Source of the DNA: Babylonia areolata
Taxonomy: Eukaryota > Mollusca > Gastropoda > Neogastropoda > Buccinidae
DNA: 64,000 nucleotides
Direction of reading: 5' to 3'
Assembly (NCBI RefSeq): GCF_041734735.1
Contig: NC_134887.1
Location: 32,506,357 to 32,570,356, forward strand
Under the pieces are notes generated by a model, which was given only the letters and a program-made list of their open reading frames with translations, was not told the origin of the DNA and made no database searches. Each line of letters begins with the position of its first letter. The first letter of the stretch is position 1. The translations under genes and the position numbers were made by a program. Positions 33,496-46,700 of the stretch are shown here, piece by piece.

Positions 33496-34722
33496 GTATA
33501 ATACAAACTCCTCCTTTTACCTCCCCACTCATCCCCTAACAAAGACAGTTTTTCACTTTTTGGGTTTTAGAGTGACAGAAAATAATTCATGGCACAGTTA
33601 AATCATTTCCACCCCCTTCCTTTCTTCAGCACACAAATGTTGACAGTTTAGTGTGACAATTTTTCATCTGCAGCGTTCATCATTATATCCCTCCACCCCA
33701 AAATCCTGGACAGTTTCTGATGCCCATTCATTGTAAAGACTCAGTCATTTTTGTTCACTGAAAATGCACTCTTGTATCTTCACTCGTAACAGAACAGTGT
33801 GTATAAAAACAAATAAAAAGATTGTGGAGTTATAAAAGATGATAGATTCGTTGGGAAAAGATCATGGAATCATTAGACTGTTTCCCAAGAAGGTGTAGCA
33901 TGTGTTTCATTCCTTTGAAGAGAGGGTGGTGATCGCAGAATCGGAGGGATAAATTCCCTGGCTGATTTCATTCCAGTCATTCTGAATGACGACATAAACT
34001 ACATGAGCATTGTTTCTTGGTACGCAAGTGTTTGGAGAGATTCAATTTCTTGTTCATGTAATGCTGCCCTATTAAATATATCAGAAATAATGCATTGTTT
34101 GAGTGTGACTGTGTATGTTTTTTCTGCAGAGTGTGAATGTGTTAGCCTGCGCATGTTTGTGTGTGAATGCGAGTCTGCATGTTTGTCTGCAGAGTGTGAA
34201 TGTTTGATTCTGTGCATGTTTGCAAGTATGTGAATGGTGTGATTCTGTGCATGTTTGTGTGCGAATGTGTATGTTTTGTGTGCTAATGTAAGGATGTGTG
34301 ATTTCCTTATTTACTGACATTTATAAATACACCTAAGTGAGCAATGTTGAATTGGACGCGCTTTGTGTGAGCGTGTTTTTTTGGGGGGATGTGGACATAT
34401 CTTGAGACCGAGGCTGATTTGTTCTGTTCATAGGTCTTTGTTTTCTTCACTTAACATCTCTTCACTTTGAGTGATACAAGACATGCAATGTGTGTGTGTG
34501 CATGCTTGCATGTGACTGTGAAACAAGTCTTTGTTTTGATGTGTACATGCACATGCGGTGGATTCATTCTGCTGCTCACTGATACACTTATACAGCCTAC
34601 AGGTCTCCAAATGTTTCTGAACAATTCAGGACAATGACAATTTTTCCAAACAATGACATACCATGCACAAACACATTGAGAACAAACAAACAAAACAAAA
34701 AAACCATTTCTTTCATGAGCAT
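33496..34722. other. Region between the convergent genes
   Basis: Unique sequence with an AATAAA on plus at about 33,811 and a degenerate GT-rich repeat at 34,110-34,290 (GTGTGAATGTG, CTGTGCATGTTTG). No exon was recognised. The strand composition changes here, from T/G-rich to A/C-rich on the plus strand. Confidence 0.5.
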
Positions 34723-34728
34723 TTTATT
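34723..34728 (-). terminator. Candidate polyadenylation signal of the strawberry notch gene
   Basis: TTTATT on plus (AATAAA on minus) lies about 8.8 kb downstream of the stop codon. It coincides with the point where base composition switches strand bias. Nearer TTTATT hexamers also exist (for example about 40,130), so the true site is uncertain. Confidence 0.35.
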
Positions 34729-35164
34729 CGCTTGTAACTCTGGTAATGGAAACTGTACATTCAAATCACATGCGAACGAACCACTGCATGATCATATCAC
34801 ATACGTTCCGGACTTGCTTTAACACTGAAGCGGCACACATCTATACACATGCAGACAACATTCTGTATAAAAACTTCACCTATTTTCATTTCTAAATATA
34901 AAACAGTGCTTCATGGTGGTGATGGAGGAAGAAGTTGCTAAAAAAGGTACTTGTGGTTCAGGTAGGACAACCATGAGCAATACTAACTGAGAGGGGAAAG
35001 GGCACAGACATAAAATACAGAAACAAATTTAGAAAACAAGTATGAAATTTTCAGCTGAAACGAGCAAGGGATGATTTCATGAGTGAAGCACTAAAACTAC
35101 AAAAACTGAAGTACAGTTTAAAAGTCCTGCCCCTCAGTAAAAAAAAAAACCCAAACAAACAAAA

Positions 35165-35297
35165 ACCTATTTCATATACTGAATTAACGTGCTGTATTAT
35201 GCTGAACCTATTTCATATCATACTGACTTAACATGCTGTAAATTATGCTGAACCTATTTCATATCATACTTAATTAACAAACTGTACTACACTGAGC
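35165..35297. repeat. Short tandem repeat of about 50 bp, 2.7 copies
   Basis: AACCTATTTCATATCATACT and TTAACATGCTGTA units. Confidence 0.75.
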
Positions 35298-36270
35298 CTT
35301 TTTCTTTTTTATATCTGAGAGGAACAGGAAATATTAATTTGGAACTCTTTGGCGGCTGATCCCCCCAACCCCCCACCCCACCCCACCCCCTTTTTTTTTT
35401 AACCCACTGCCAAAAAAAAAAAAAAAAAAGTATTTTCAAAACAAAAAAATCAAAACATGAACCAAAATAAAGCACACCTGACAATAGTTGCAAATAAATT
35501 TTTAGTTCAGAAACTGACACTTCACCATGCAGTTCAGCCCATTAAAAACTACAAACTCATGTTCCCGAAACCCTAAAGTATTACTTTGACAAAGAAAAAA
35601 AAAAAAAGGGAGCATATGTCTAGCAAACATGGTTCGAATCCCAGCAGCACTAATACAGCAGAGGAACACTGGTTCAGGGAACACCGGACAAGTCCACTCA
35701 CAGAACCGAGGAAGCAAAGAAGCTGTCGCTCTCGAAAGAAGCAGCAGCTGATTTGATTATCCATCTGACATACTCATCTTGGAACCAAATATTAACAATT
35801 TTAAAGAAACCAAAAATAAAGGTTGAAGTTTAATTAAATTCATATTGTTCAGTTGTGCAGCAAAGACGCTTCCGCCATCACCAAATCAATGTTTCCATGT
35901 AACCAAAGAACAAATACAAACACAGAATGATCATGAAAACGATTTTTTTTTTTTTTTTTTAATTTTTTTTTTTTTTTATCTTTTTTTTTTTTTTTTAAAG
36001 GTGGGAAGGGAAAACAGATAATTTCCAGACCTCTCCAAAAACTATCACACAGAATATCAGACAGCTGGTAGTGGATGACCAAGAGATATAAAGGTGGAGG
36101 CAGCAGCATCAGGAGTCCCCCAAGGCACACCACTCCAACCCTTGCTTTTTCTGTGAGGTATCGATCACCTCCCTTGGGCTGTGACATCAACACTATGCCT
36201 GTGTCTGTGTGTGAGGCACATCAGCTTGCTTCACAATCACAGTGAACGTCCCTTCCTTCCACTATCATGC

Positions 36271-36525
36271 CACCCCTAACAAAGACCCCAGCCCCTAACA
36301 AAGACCCCAGCCCCTAACAAAAACCCCAGCCCCTAGCAAAGACCACAGCCCCTAGCAAAGACCACAGCCCACCACAGCCCCTAACAGAAACCCCAGCCCG
36401 CCACAGCCCCTAGCAAAGACCACAGCCCAGACCACAGCCCCTAGCAAAGACCACAGCCCCTAACAGAAACCCCAGCCCGCCACAGCCCCTAACAAAGACC
36501 ACAGCCCACCACAGCCCCTAGCAAA
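36271..36525. repeat. 19-20-bp minisatellite
   Basis: CCCCTAACAAAGACCCCAG units with AGC/AAC and CCACAGCC variants, about 13 copies. Confidence 0.92.
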
Positions 36526-36649
36526 GCACAACCTTGGAAACAGCTCCCAGGTGTTTATCGCTCAGGTTGAAACTTGGATCTATCCTGTAACAGCCCAGTT
36601 GTGCGGGGGGCCCATACCTGTCAAATGATGTGAATCTCAATGCCTGATA

Positions 36650-36815
36650 GCACGTTGGGTTCATGCAAAGGTCAGGCATCTCCTCCCCCTGCCCCCCTTT
36701 TATAAATATAATTTTTACTATTTTACTATTATAAAATATATACAGCAGATGTGGTGGGACGTATATGGATCAGTCTGCACGCTCTGATACCACCCTGAAA
36801 CTGAACTGAACTGTT
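36650..36815 (+). repeat. SINE family 4, diverged
   Basis: GGTCAGGCATCTCCTCC, GACGTATATGGATCAGTCTG and a CTGAAACTGAACTGAAC tail match the copies at 5,783 and 13,970. An AT-rich insertion splits it. Confidence 0.6.
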
Positions 36816-37799
36816 CCGCATGCTCCAACGCCTCTTTTTTCTCCCACTAAAGACTATCTGTGCAGACTGAACCAGCTGACATCAGTGTGCTCCAGTGTGA
36901 GTGAAAACGACTCCTGCAGCCACAAACTTGCCGGACAGAACCTGACAGAAGATGAAGCAGTGTAATTTACGTCTGGAGCTGGTGGACCTGCCAAAGCGAA
37001 ATGAACAATCCCTCCCCACCCTTTTTTTTTTTCTCTCCCCCACAGCCCCTGCCCTGGAAGTGAGGCGTTGTCGCCGTTCCAGGCAAGGTGGCCTGCCCTT
37101 TTATAATGGGTTAAGAGATGACGGCAGAGGATAAAACAACTTGCCCTAAAGTTGAGCTGTTTTAATACCCACTACATTACTCAACCTCCTTTTTTTTTTC
37201 TTCTTCTTTTTTTTCTTTTTTTTTTTAAGCGTCTTCGGTGAGTTTCTGTTGCCACAATGAACAAAACACTGGATCCTTAGGATGCAGTCCAGAGATATTG
37301 CTAACTGCCTCACAGACCAAAATGGCAACAGCTGGAATTACTGCAGAAGTTAGTTCCCTTTGTTTGCATGTCTGTGTACCATGGGACATGCGCACCATTT
37401 TTATGGAACAAATTTCGATGCCAGTGCTCAGTCAGAGGGCTGAATGAGATACACAGGGAAAGAACAATAAGAAGAAAAAGTAATAAAATTATTATAAAAA
37501 ATGATAAATGGAAGTAAATGATACACAAAATACACACAACTACAAGATAAAACCAATTTAAAACAGGACGGTAAGACAGCAGAGGTCATGTCCCAAACAA
37601 ACGATCCAGATTATCAACTACAACTACCATTGGAATGGATCAAAGAATGTCACATCACACACACGCTCTGTGACACACAAAAACAACAGTAATGTAATAC
37701 TTCCATCGGCAAATCCACAAGCATATGATATCTGAATGTACCTTTAGTTCAGTTCACACACAGCAATGGTTGTCTATCAGTATAAGAGTCTGGTGACCC

Positions 37800-37835
<36 letters not shown>

Positions 37836-38909
37836 CAGTGACACACTATCTACCTTAACACGCTGCATCCCCTCCACCCCCCACCCCCACCCCCAAAAAA
37901 TGATCAAGTGTTTTTCTCAAGATTTCCTAACATCACTCCATCAGACTCGCCATCCTTTAAGCTATCAATCCTCACTCCCACACTCACATTCTCAGGAAAC
38001 CAATCTCTCAGGTGCAAAAACAGATCTAAACAGTGATGCCCAGAAAAGTAATTGTTCTCATCTAAGCAGGTAAACACAGTGGCCAGTAAAACACATAGTA
38101 CAAGTATGGAATGGATGAACACTATATGAATTAGTGACAAGGCACTGGTGACCACACACACACAAATTTTTTTAAAGAGAGGCTAGAATGAGTAGTCTAC
38201 TGATGCAATATGTACTCTCACACAGGAGTAAACACCCGTTTCATATTTTGTTCTGTGAGTGGGCTTTTTGTACCAGCCATACTAAGTCCTTCATCTCACT
38301 TAAAATACACACTCTCTCCCCCCCTCCCCCCTCTCTCTCACACACACACACACCAAGTCAGTCAGCTCTCTCTCCCACCTAAAAAAGAAATATTAAGTAT
38401 GCACCAGTAATCAATCGTAGTGTCAGTTCCTGAATAACAGCACCAACACTGCGCACGCTGCAGACTGTCACCATAATGACTATCAACATCACCAGTGGGA
38501 TCTGGTCACGAGGCCTCCAGCTGCCACACACCAGTGCCTGGCAATGCCCCATCATCCCACCACAACAGAATGCTGCTCCCAGAGTCAGCACATCAAACAA
38601 CAAAGCTCTGTGCCCTGGCCTACGTAGCCATTCGTTTGCCCTACAGGTGGGTGCACACCTATCTGTCATGGCCTGCAGTTTGACAAAGGAAGGAGAGGGG
38701 CACAGTCTACACGTAACAATTCTCACACTCTACCCCCCCCCCCTCCACCCCCCAAACGTATGGATCTCTTCCTTCAACACATCTTCACACACACACACAC
38801 ACACACACGCACAGCTAATCCAGGATATGTTTGTCCCAAAGACGCAGATTCTACACTCAAGTGGAGAACATGGTAGCGAGTCCAAGTCAGCATACACTAC
38901 ACTACACCA

Positions 38910-38950
<41 letters not shown>

Positions 38951-39237
38951 CATTCCTTCTCAATGTCAATCTGACCTGCAACTGATCTGGAACACCTGCA
39001 GGTGAATGCAACACACGTCATGAGATGAAAGACTGAAAAACGGATCAAGTGTCTACACATCTGTACACACAACTTGTACATGTGTGATCACTGACAAAAC
39101 AAGATTTACATAAATCTCAAGGTTTACGTTTGTACACGTTTTGTATACTGTGAATACTCAAAACACACACAGACATGTACCAAGCAACCATAAAAGCAGA
39201 AGATCCACTCAAAACATTAAATAGTGTGTACTTCCAT

Positions 39238-39640
39238 TCTTCAACTCAAAATCGCATTCACTGAAATATGTCCACAAATCTTAGTTACACTTCTGCTCAA
39301 TTGAACAGACACCCACCAACTTCAACTCAAAATCACACTCACTAAAGTATCTCCACAAATCTTAGTTACACTTGTGCTCAACTGAACTTACACCCACCCA
39401 CTTCAACTCAAAATCACATTCACTGAAGCATCTCCACAAATCTTAGTTACACTTGTGCTCAATTGAACAGACACCCACCCACTTCAACTCAAAATCACAT
39501 TCACTGAAGCATCTCCACAAATCTTAGTTACACTTGTGCTCAACTGAACTTACACCCACCCACTTCAACTCAAAATCCCATTCACTGAAGTATCTCCACA
39601 AATCTCAGTTACGCTTGTGCTCAATTAACTGACACCCACC
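39238..39640. repeat. 81-bp tandem repeat, 5 copies
   Basis: Units contain CTTCAACTCAAAATCACATT, ATCTCCACAAATCTTAGTTA and GACACCCACC. Confidence 0.95.
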
Positions 39641-39815
39641 CACATAAAAACATCTTTTAAATGATGCACACACTACCTGTGTGGATCCTGTGTATTTGTC
39701 CTTTCTTCTGGATTGCTTGCTCAGGATACCCCTTGATTACATACTCCAACTGTTAAAACACTTGTTCTTTTTGTTAGATATTATACTTACCAATGCTCAT
39801 ATCAAATTAAAAAAA

Positions 39816-39868
<53 letters not shown>

Positions 39869-40084
39869 AGGAAAGAAAGAAAAAAGAAAATAATGGAAAC
39901 AGAAAGAAAAAATGTCTCCCCAGTGTGTGACCCTGAGGTCTTAAAATTAAAGGTGATTTTTTTTTTTTTTACCAACTCTGCCTTCTGAATGTTCTCCCTC
40001 TCCCACCTGTCCAGTTTTAAGTAAGAAACATTCACAGGAAGAGCACAATCTGAATGTTCAAATAATTTCTTTTTCAAACTTTTA

Positions 40085-40345
40085 AATAATTTTAACCTTG
40101 AGACCTTGACCCTTAATTAAGATCCAAATGTTTATTTCTTTTCTTTTGCACCTTGCAACCCTGATCCACAATTAAGATCCAAATGATCATTTCCCTTTTT
40201 TGTGTGAAACTTTGTAACCTTGACACACAATTAAAGATCCAACTGATTATTTCTTCTTTTTTAAATCCTTTCTGAACGTGACCTGCAATTAAGATCCAAA
40301 CTATTATTTCTTCTTTTTTTTAACTTTACGATCATGACCCACAAG
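40085..40345. repeat. Degenerate tandem repeat of about 58 bp, 5 copies
   Basis: CCTTGACCCTTAATTAAGAT-type units alternate with TTATTTCTTTTTT. Confidence 0.8.
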
Positions 40346-41518
40346 TTAGATCCCAACAATTGTTGCTTGACCAAAGCCTGGGAGGAATGTGTCAAGATGT
40401 TTCAACTTGTAGGTCAAACAGATGAGTGATCACAGAGAGTGATTAGAAGAACAAGTGGATGCAGGAGAACATGCGTTTTCTTTTTTTGCTTCCACCATTT
40501 GTCACCAACTGAGAATGGGTGATACATACGACACTCATCTTCTGTAAGTCAAAACGTTAATCGTTTTTCAGGCAATACACATTCAACACACCAAACAGAT
40601 GTCAAAAAAGAAATATTCACAATCAGCCAAACATGGATTTCATATCACCCCCTCACACAGCGTGTCACTGACTTTCAACCAACACTGAAACAAAACGTTC
40701 AAACCTCTTTCAATGATACAGCCCTTCAGTCAATCACACCACACCTAGTATTCAACACAACCCCTTCACCAAACATAAATTATGTTAACTTCACACAGAC
40801 CACACACAATGTTTCAGCAACAGCAGCAGACTCATCCATCGCATATTATGGCAGAAACAAAACAACGGCTGCAAAGACGAAAACACAACACTGGGTGCTG
40901 GTCACACGTCTCTCTCCTCTCCAAAGTTCACATTGAGATCAGAACATCCAGCCAGCTGTGGGGACCTGATGGACCTGCAGGCTGGGAGACAAGACCACAC
41001 ACACACACACACACACACACAGATGCCAGACAGGTGGGGTGGGGTGGGGTGGGGGCGGGTTCATTCACACTGCTGTCCGTCACCATCACAGGCAAAACAC
41101 ACCAGCTGTGCTCAAGTTCTGCCCATAGGCACAGTGGTGACAGGAGTTCAACCCCCCGCTACAGTCCATTTTGGATCGTGTCAAGGTCCACTCCCCAAGG
41201 CACCAACTTATCAGGACCAACAGTTTCTTGGTATTACCACTGTTTTGGTTTCATTTCTAGTTAAATGCACACAAACAGATGCACAGAAAAAAAAATTTAA
41301 GGAAAAAAAAACCCCAAAAAACCAGCAATGACAAGAAGTCTTTGGTTTTCACAGAGCTTCCACCACACAGTCCCAATCTTTCAACACAGCTCTAGTCTGT
41401 AATAAATGCAGGACTGGCTGAAGTCACAGCCAGGAAATTATGACCAGTTTCATTTAGGAGCAGCAACTCCAGCACGTTTCAAGGATTGAAAAGAAAAATA
41501 AGAACAGTCCACAATCAC

Positions 41519-42175
41519 TCACCACTCCATGTGATCAACGCAGCACATCCACACGCTGAATTCTGACCACAACAGGCACTCCATGTGATCAACGCAGCAC
41601 ATCCACACGCTGACGTCTGACCACAACAGGCACTCCATGTGATCAACGCAGCACATCCACACGCTGACGTCTGACCACAACAGGCACTCCATGTGATCAA
41701 CGCAGCACATCCACACGCTGACGTCTGACCACAACAGGCACTCCATGTGATTAATGCAGCACATCCACACGCTGAATTCTGACCACAACAGGCACTCCAT
41801 GTGATCAACGCAGCACATCCACACGCTGACGTCTGACCACAACAGGCACTCCATGTGATCAACGCAGCACATCCACACGCTGAATTCTGACCACAACAGG
41901 CACTCCATGTGATCAACGCAGCACATCCACACGCTGAATTCTGACCACAACAGGCACTCCATGTGATCAACGCAGCACATCCACACGCTGACGTCTGACC
42001 ACAACAGGCACTCCATGTGATCAACGCAGCACATCCACACGCTGAATTCTGACCACAACAGGCACTCCATGTGATCAATGCAGCACATCCACACGCTGAC
42101 GTCTGACCACAACAGGCACTCCATGTGATCAATGCAGCACATCCACACGCTGACGTCTGACCACAACAGGCACAT
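41519..42175. repeat. 54-bp minisatellite, 12 copies
   Basis: The unit is CACTCCATGTGATCAACGCA, GCACATCCACACGCTGA, then GTC or TTC variants, CTGACCACAACAGG. Two versions alternate, one containing GAATTC and one GACGTC. Since 54 is divisible by 3, minus-strand frames stay open with an 18-residue period (SACGCAALITWSACCGQ). This lies downstream of the gene's stop, so I treat the 372-codon frame as non-coding. Confidence 0.97.
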
Positions 42176-43486
42176 CGGGTGTCCAGTGCCACACAGGGTC
42201 CACCCATGTTAAACGCTGTCCGCACCAGAAGGTATCCGAGAAGAAGAAAGGCAGGGGGAGGGGCCGTCACAGGCTGACCCCACACACACACATTTCCCAC
42301 TGCTGCTTCCTCAACTTGTGACCGGCCTCTAGCTGCTGATTGGCACTGCTGTACACTCGTCGGTAAAACATCCAGCCACACAATCCCACTTGGAAACAAC
42401 ATTATTAAAATAAAAAAAAACGGTGATCTGGCTTCAATGCCACCACAGTGACTGTCTTGAACACTGATCCCCTCTGGAGTCCCCAACACGTGCTGGTGTG
42501 AGTACGTGTAGGGGGTGTGGGGGGGTGGGGAGGGGGTCTGCGAAAGCGTGGTACAGATGAAGGCAGGGCACAAACGAAGTCCTGTAGAAACACTCGCACC
42601 CTCCTCACACATCGGCTGATACCAATTCATCACACTCTTCTGTCAGCACTTTGTCACATTCTACACACAGGTACTTCTTTAAACACACACACACATTTTT
42701 CATCATCTTCGGCTTTTGTTCTGCAGGAAGGAATTTTCCTAACATGTTGCAACTGTATGCACAGCTGGCTTGCCATGGTGATGTGTCACATGTGGAAACT
42801 TTGAGGAAAAAAAAAAGATGTTCTGAATGATGTATCACACACACACACACACTCACACAGATGTTCAGACTCAAAATATATAAAGACATTATTTTCCAAG
42901 CCAACACCAGTTTTGCTTCCTCCTGTATGTCCAAATGAAGACTCTGGAATTGATGTGTTGTTTGGACCCACAACAGCACAGTAGAACCCCACACCCACCT
43001 TCCCTTTGGCAAGATGCACACAGTTTTAATGATAACATTCCGTGTTTCATGCTGCAGGAATTAAAGTCCACCACTCTCTTTCCTCACAGCTGCTCTGTGG
43101 ATACACAAAAATTCTTTCACCCCTGCTGAACAAATAATCAGCAAGCAACAGTTTTCAGCTTCCATTTGTCAAGCCCAACTGGACTAGTTTTCAATCTTCG
43201 TTTCACTGTCTCGTCACTTTCCGAACACAGACACTCTCACACTTCCACCGTGAAGTGACAACCGTGTCCAAGTGGCCCAGCCACAGGCCACGCACTGCTC
43301 AACTCAACACAGTTCACACACAATCCTTTTCTCACCTCCGATTCAAAACCACTCTTTTCCAAACTCTCACAGACACTGGCAGGAAAACTCAATCGTTCTG
43401 TCTTCTGACTGACTGAATCTCCACACATCTCCACTGACACTTTTCCAGGGCTTCCACGATCAATGAGAGTTGACCAAAGTTGTTCC

Positions 43487-43767
43487 TCATTCGATGAGAG
43501 GCATGCTCAAAAGCAGCTCCGCGGCAGGCCTGGGTGAAGCCGCCGCTGCCTGTTCCGACGACCCACTGTCCGTTCCCATGGTGATGGCAGAGTTATACAA
43601 TGACCCGGCCGAGGAGGAGGAAGAGGAGGTGGAAGGGAAGGCGGAGCTCTGGAGGCCGCTGATGGCAGAGCTCAGGGTCTGGTTGTGTGATTCTGTGTAA
43701 TATTTTGTGGTGTTCTTCTTCAGTGTGTTCACCAAGGGGGGCACAAAGTTGGAGGGGATCAGGCTTC
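43487..43767 (-). CDS. SBNO1: Strawberry notch terminal exon with stop
   Basis: 281 nt; acceptor GTGATAACAG. It encodes [20 protein letters not shown], then a low-complexity Ser/Ala tail, and ends LLLSMPLIE with TGA at 43,487-43,489. The tail is lineage-specific in this family. Confidence 0.95.
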
Positions 43768-46700
43768 CTGTTATCACAAAGATAGTCATCAGCTTCATTT
43801 GTCATTCTCTACCCTTTCTCTCATGCATACACACATGCACACAATAAGACAATCAAAGGCAAAGTACCTTCTTCGGAGCCTCTACTGAGTACTCCTTAAG
43901 ATTGTTCCTGGAAACATGTTATGAGCAAGTTTTTTTATGTGATACAATTATGGAACAATGTAAATATTTTGTTTAAATAAATTCTTCAAAATTTCAATTA
44001 AAAAAAAACAAACACCCAACTCACCCTTGACATGCACATGTCAACATCCCTCCCCCCACCCACCCCCAACATTAAAATTCAACACCCCTCCACAGGCAAC
44101 ATTCTCAGTTGATCAGCTGACTAAAAAGTTCATCCAACATTCTCAGCAGACTAAAAAACTCACCAAAAATTCTAAGCAAACTAAAATGCTCACCCAAAAT
44201 TCTCGGCAAACTAAAAAGCTCATCCAACACCCAACATTCTCAGCAAACTTTAAAAAAAAAAAAAAGCTCACCCAACATTCTCAGCAGACAAAAAAGCTCA
44301 CCCAACATTCTCAGCAAACTATCAAAGAAAGTTCACCCAACAAGCCGACTGCCTGCCAGCCTTTCCCCGTGTGCCACTCACCCACAATCTTCTGCCCATC
44401 GCCTGTCTTCAGACGCACAATCTGCATCTTGGAGGTACTGCCGCCGGGCATGGAGGTCATGACACCCTCCACAGCACTCCACACCGACAGCACCGAACCC
44501 GACAGCACATGGTAGCGACGTGTGCGCAGGCCAACCTCACAGGGCAGGCCCACGCTGACCTTGCGGCAGTTACCATTCCTGGAGGGGAGAAGGATCACAG
44601 ACAGGTTCAGCATCATTCACAACACACCGCTTCTTCTTCTTCGTTCGGTTCGTGGTCTGCGACTCCCTTGTTCACTCATGCACACAAGTGGGCTTTAAAG
44701 TGTATGACTGTTTTTATAACCCCCCCCCCCCCCCAATTTAGGCAGCTGTACTCCATTTTCAGGAGGGTGCAAACCAGGGTTCCATAAGCCACAAAAGGCA
44801 AACATGGATTAGGGGATCTTTAACATGAACATTTCATCTTCTGCATATGTATACAGACAAAGGGGGTTCAGGCACTCGCAGGTCTGCACATCTGTTGACC
44901 TGGGAGATCTGAAATACATCCACCCCTTTACCACCAAACAAAGTGACTGGGATTCAAACTGGGACCCTCAGATTGAAAGTCCATTGCTTTTAACCACTCA
45001 GCTGTTGCACCCTTCACCGGACACAGCAAACCCACTATCTTCATCTTCACATGTGAACGTACACTCATCCACGGCGAACACCCCCCAAAAACAACAGTAC
45101 AGCTGCCTGTGTGGAATGGTGAAAATGGTCACACACTGCCACATGCGTGTGAATGTGGGAGTAGCAACCCACAAATGGAGAAAGAAAAACCAACTAACAG
45201 ACCATTCATCTGTCACTGGTTTAGAGTGACGAGAGAGGGAGGGGGAGGAGGAGGAGGGCAGGGTGTGATGGATGGAGAGAGAGACAGAAAGGAGGATGGG
45301 ACTGAAAAAAAAGAAAAAGAAAAAAAAGGAAAGGTAATTTCACAAGATAGAGCTCCATTTCTCTGTCACAGGACAAGATCAAATTCTAATTTTTAAAAAA
45401 ATACATGATTTTCAGAGACACATCAAAACAAGGAGACATGTAAATGGGAACAAAAATAAAGCATCTACAAAAATAAAGCACGTACACAAACCCATGTTCA
45501 TACACACATCCACACAAACACACAGAAAGACAATCTGGGGTAAAAGCACATCACAAAAGAGAAGGAAAAAGATTACAGAGATACCGACAACCAATAAAAA
45601 GAAAGAACAGACACAGGAATGCCGAGAGGTGGTGGGGGCAGTCTTACTCTCAGGTGACAAAAACAGTGAGACTGATCGGGAAAGAAACAGACAGTGACAG
45701 TACGAACAAGATGACAGCCACAGACAAGAAGACAGAGAAACAGACAGCACGCAACAGCCACAGACATGAAGACACAGAGAAACAGACAGCACACAACAGC
45801 CACAGACATGAAGACACAGAGAAACAGACAGCACACAACAGCCACAGGCATGAAGACACAGAGAAACAGACAGCACACAACAGCCACAGACATGAAGACA
45901 CAGAGAAACAGACGGCACATAACAGCCACAGACATAAAGACACAGAGAAACAGACAGCACACAACAGCCACAGACATGAAGACACAGAGAAACAGACAGC
46001 ACACAACAGCCACAGACATGAAGACACAGAGAAACAGACAGCACACAACAGCCACAGACATAAAGACACAGAGAAATAGACAGCACACAACAGCCACAGG
46101 CATGAAGACACAGAGAAACAGACAGCACACAACAGCCACAGACATGAAGACACAGAGAAACAGCACACAACAGCCACAGACATGAAGACACAGAGAAACA
46201 GACATGAAGACAGAAACAGACGGCACACAACAGCCACAGACATAAAGACACAGAGAAACAGACAGCACACAACAGCCACAGACATAAAGACACAGAGAAA
46301 CAGACGGCACATAACAGCCACAGACATAAAGACACAGAGAAACAGACAGCACATAACAGCAACAGACAAGAAGACACAGAGAAACAGACAGCACACAACA
46401 GCCACAGACATAAAGACACAGAGAAACAGACAGCACATAACAGCAACAGACAAGAAGACACAGAGAAACAGACAGCACACAACAGCCACAGACATGAAGA
46501 CAGAGAAACCAGACGGCACACAACCAACAAAAACATCCACACTCACCAGTACGCGTGTGTACAGCTTTTGGCAGAGGCCAGGTACTGGTCTGCCCACCAC
46601 TTCTCCGCATTATCTGGCAGCACCTGTGACAGACACACCACCTGTTTCACCTGTCTGCCTTACCTTCTGCCTGGACCCCACTCCAGGGCCCTGTTCAAAT

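Larger units (their letters stand above)
34729..43486 (-). other. Putative long 3' UTR or downstream region of strawberry notch
   Basis: No coding exons were recognised. It holds tandem repeats (listed separately), a SINE family 4 copy, (AC)n tracts at 37,802-37,830, 38,788-38,810 and 38,910-38,949, an (A)n(TA)n tract at about 39,806-39,864, and T-runs near 35,940-35,996. Plus-strand A/C bias continues without a break from the last exon, which fits transcription on minus. Confidence 0.4.

Noticed and set aside
35630-35700. B-box-like GGTTCGAATCC suggesting another SINE or tRNA.
   Set aside because: No A-box at the right distance and no match to the SINE bodies seen elsewhere.
41515-42633. 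372-codon minus-strand frame of SACGCAALITWSACCGQ repeats.
   Set aside because: It is a 54-bp minisatellite with unit length divisible by 3. There is no splice connection to the gene and it lies beyond the stop codon.
45412-46610. Several 300-376-codon minus-strand frames in the 42-bp array.
   Set aside because: Array artefact: the frame of the adjacent exon stops immediately after its donor (TGA within GTGAGT), so the array does not extend the protein.
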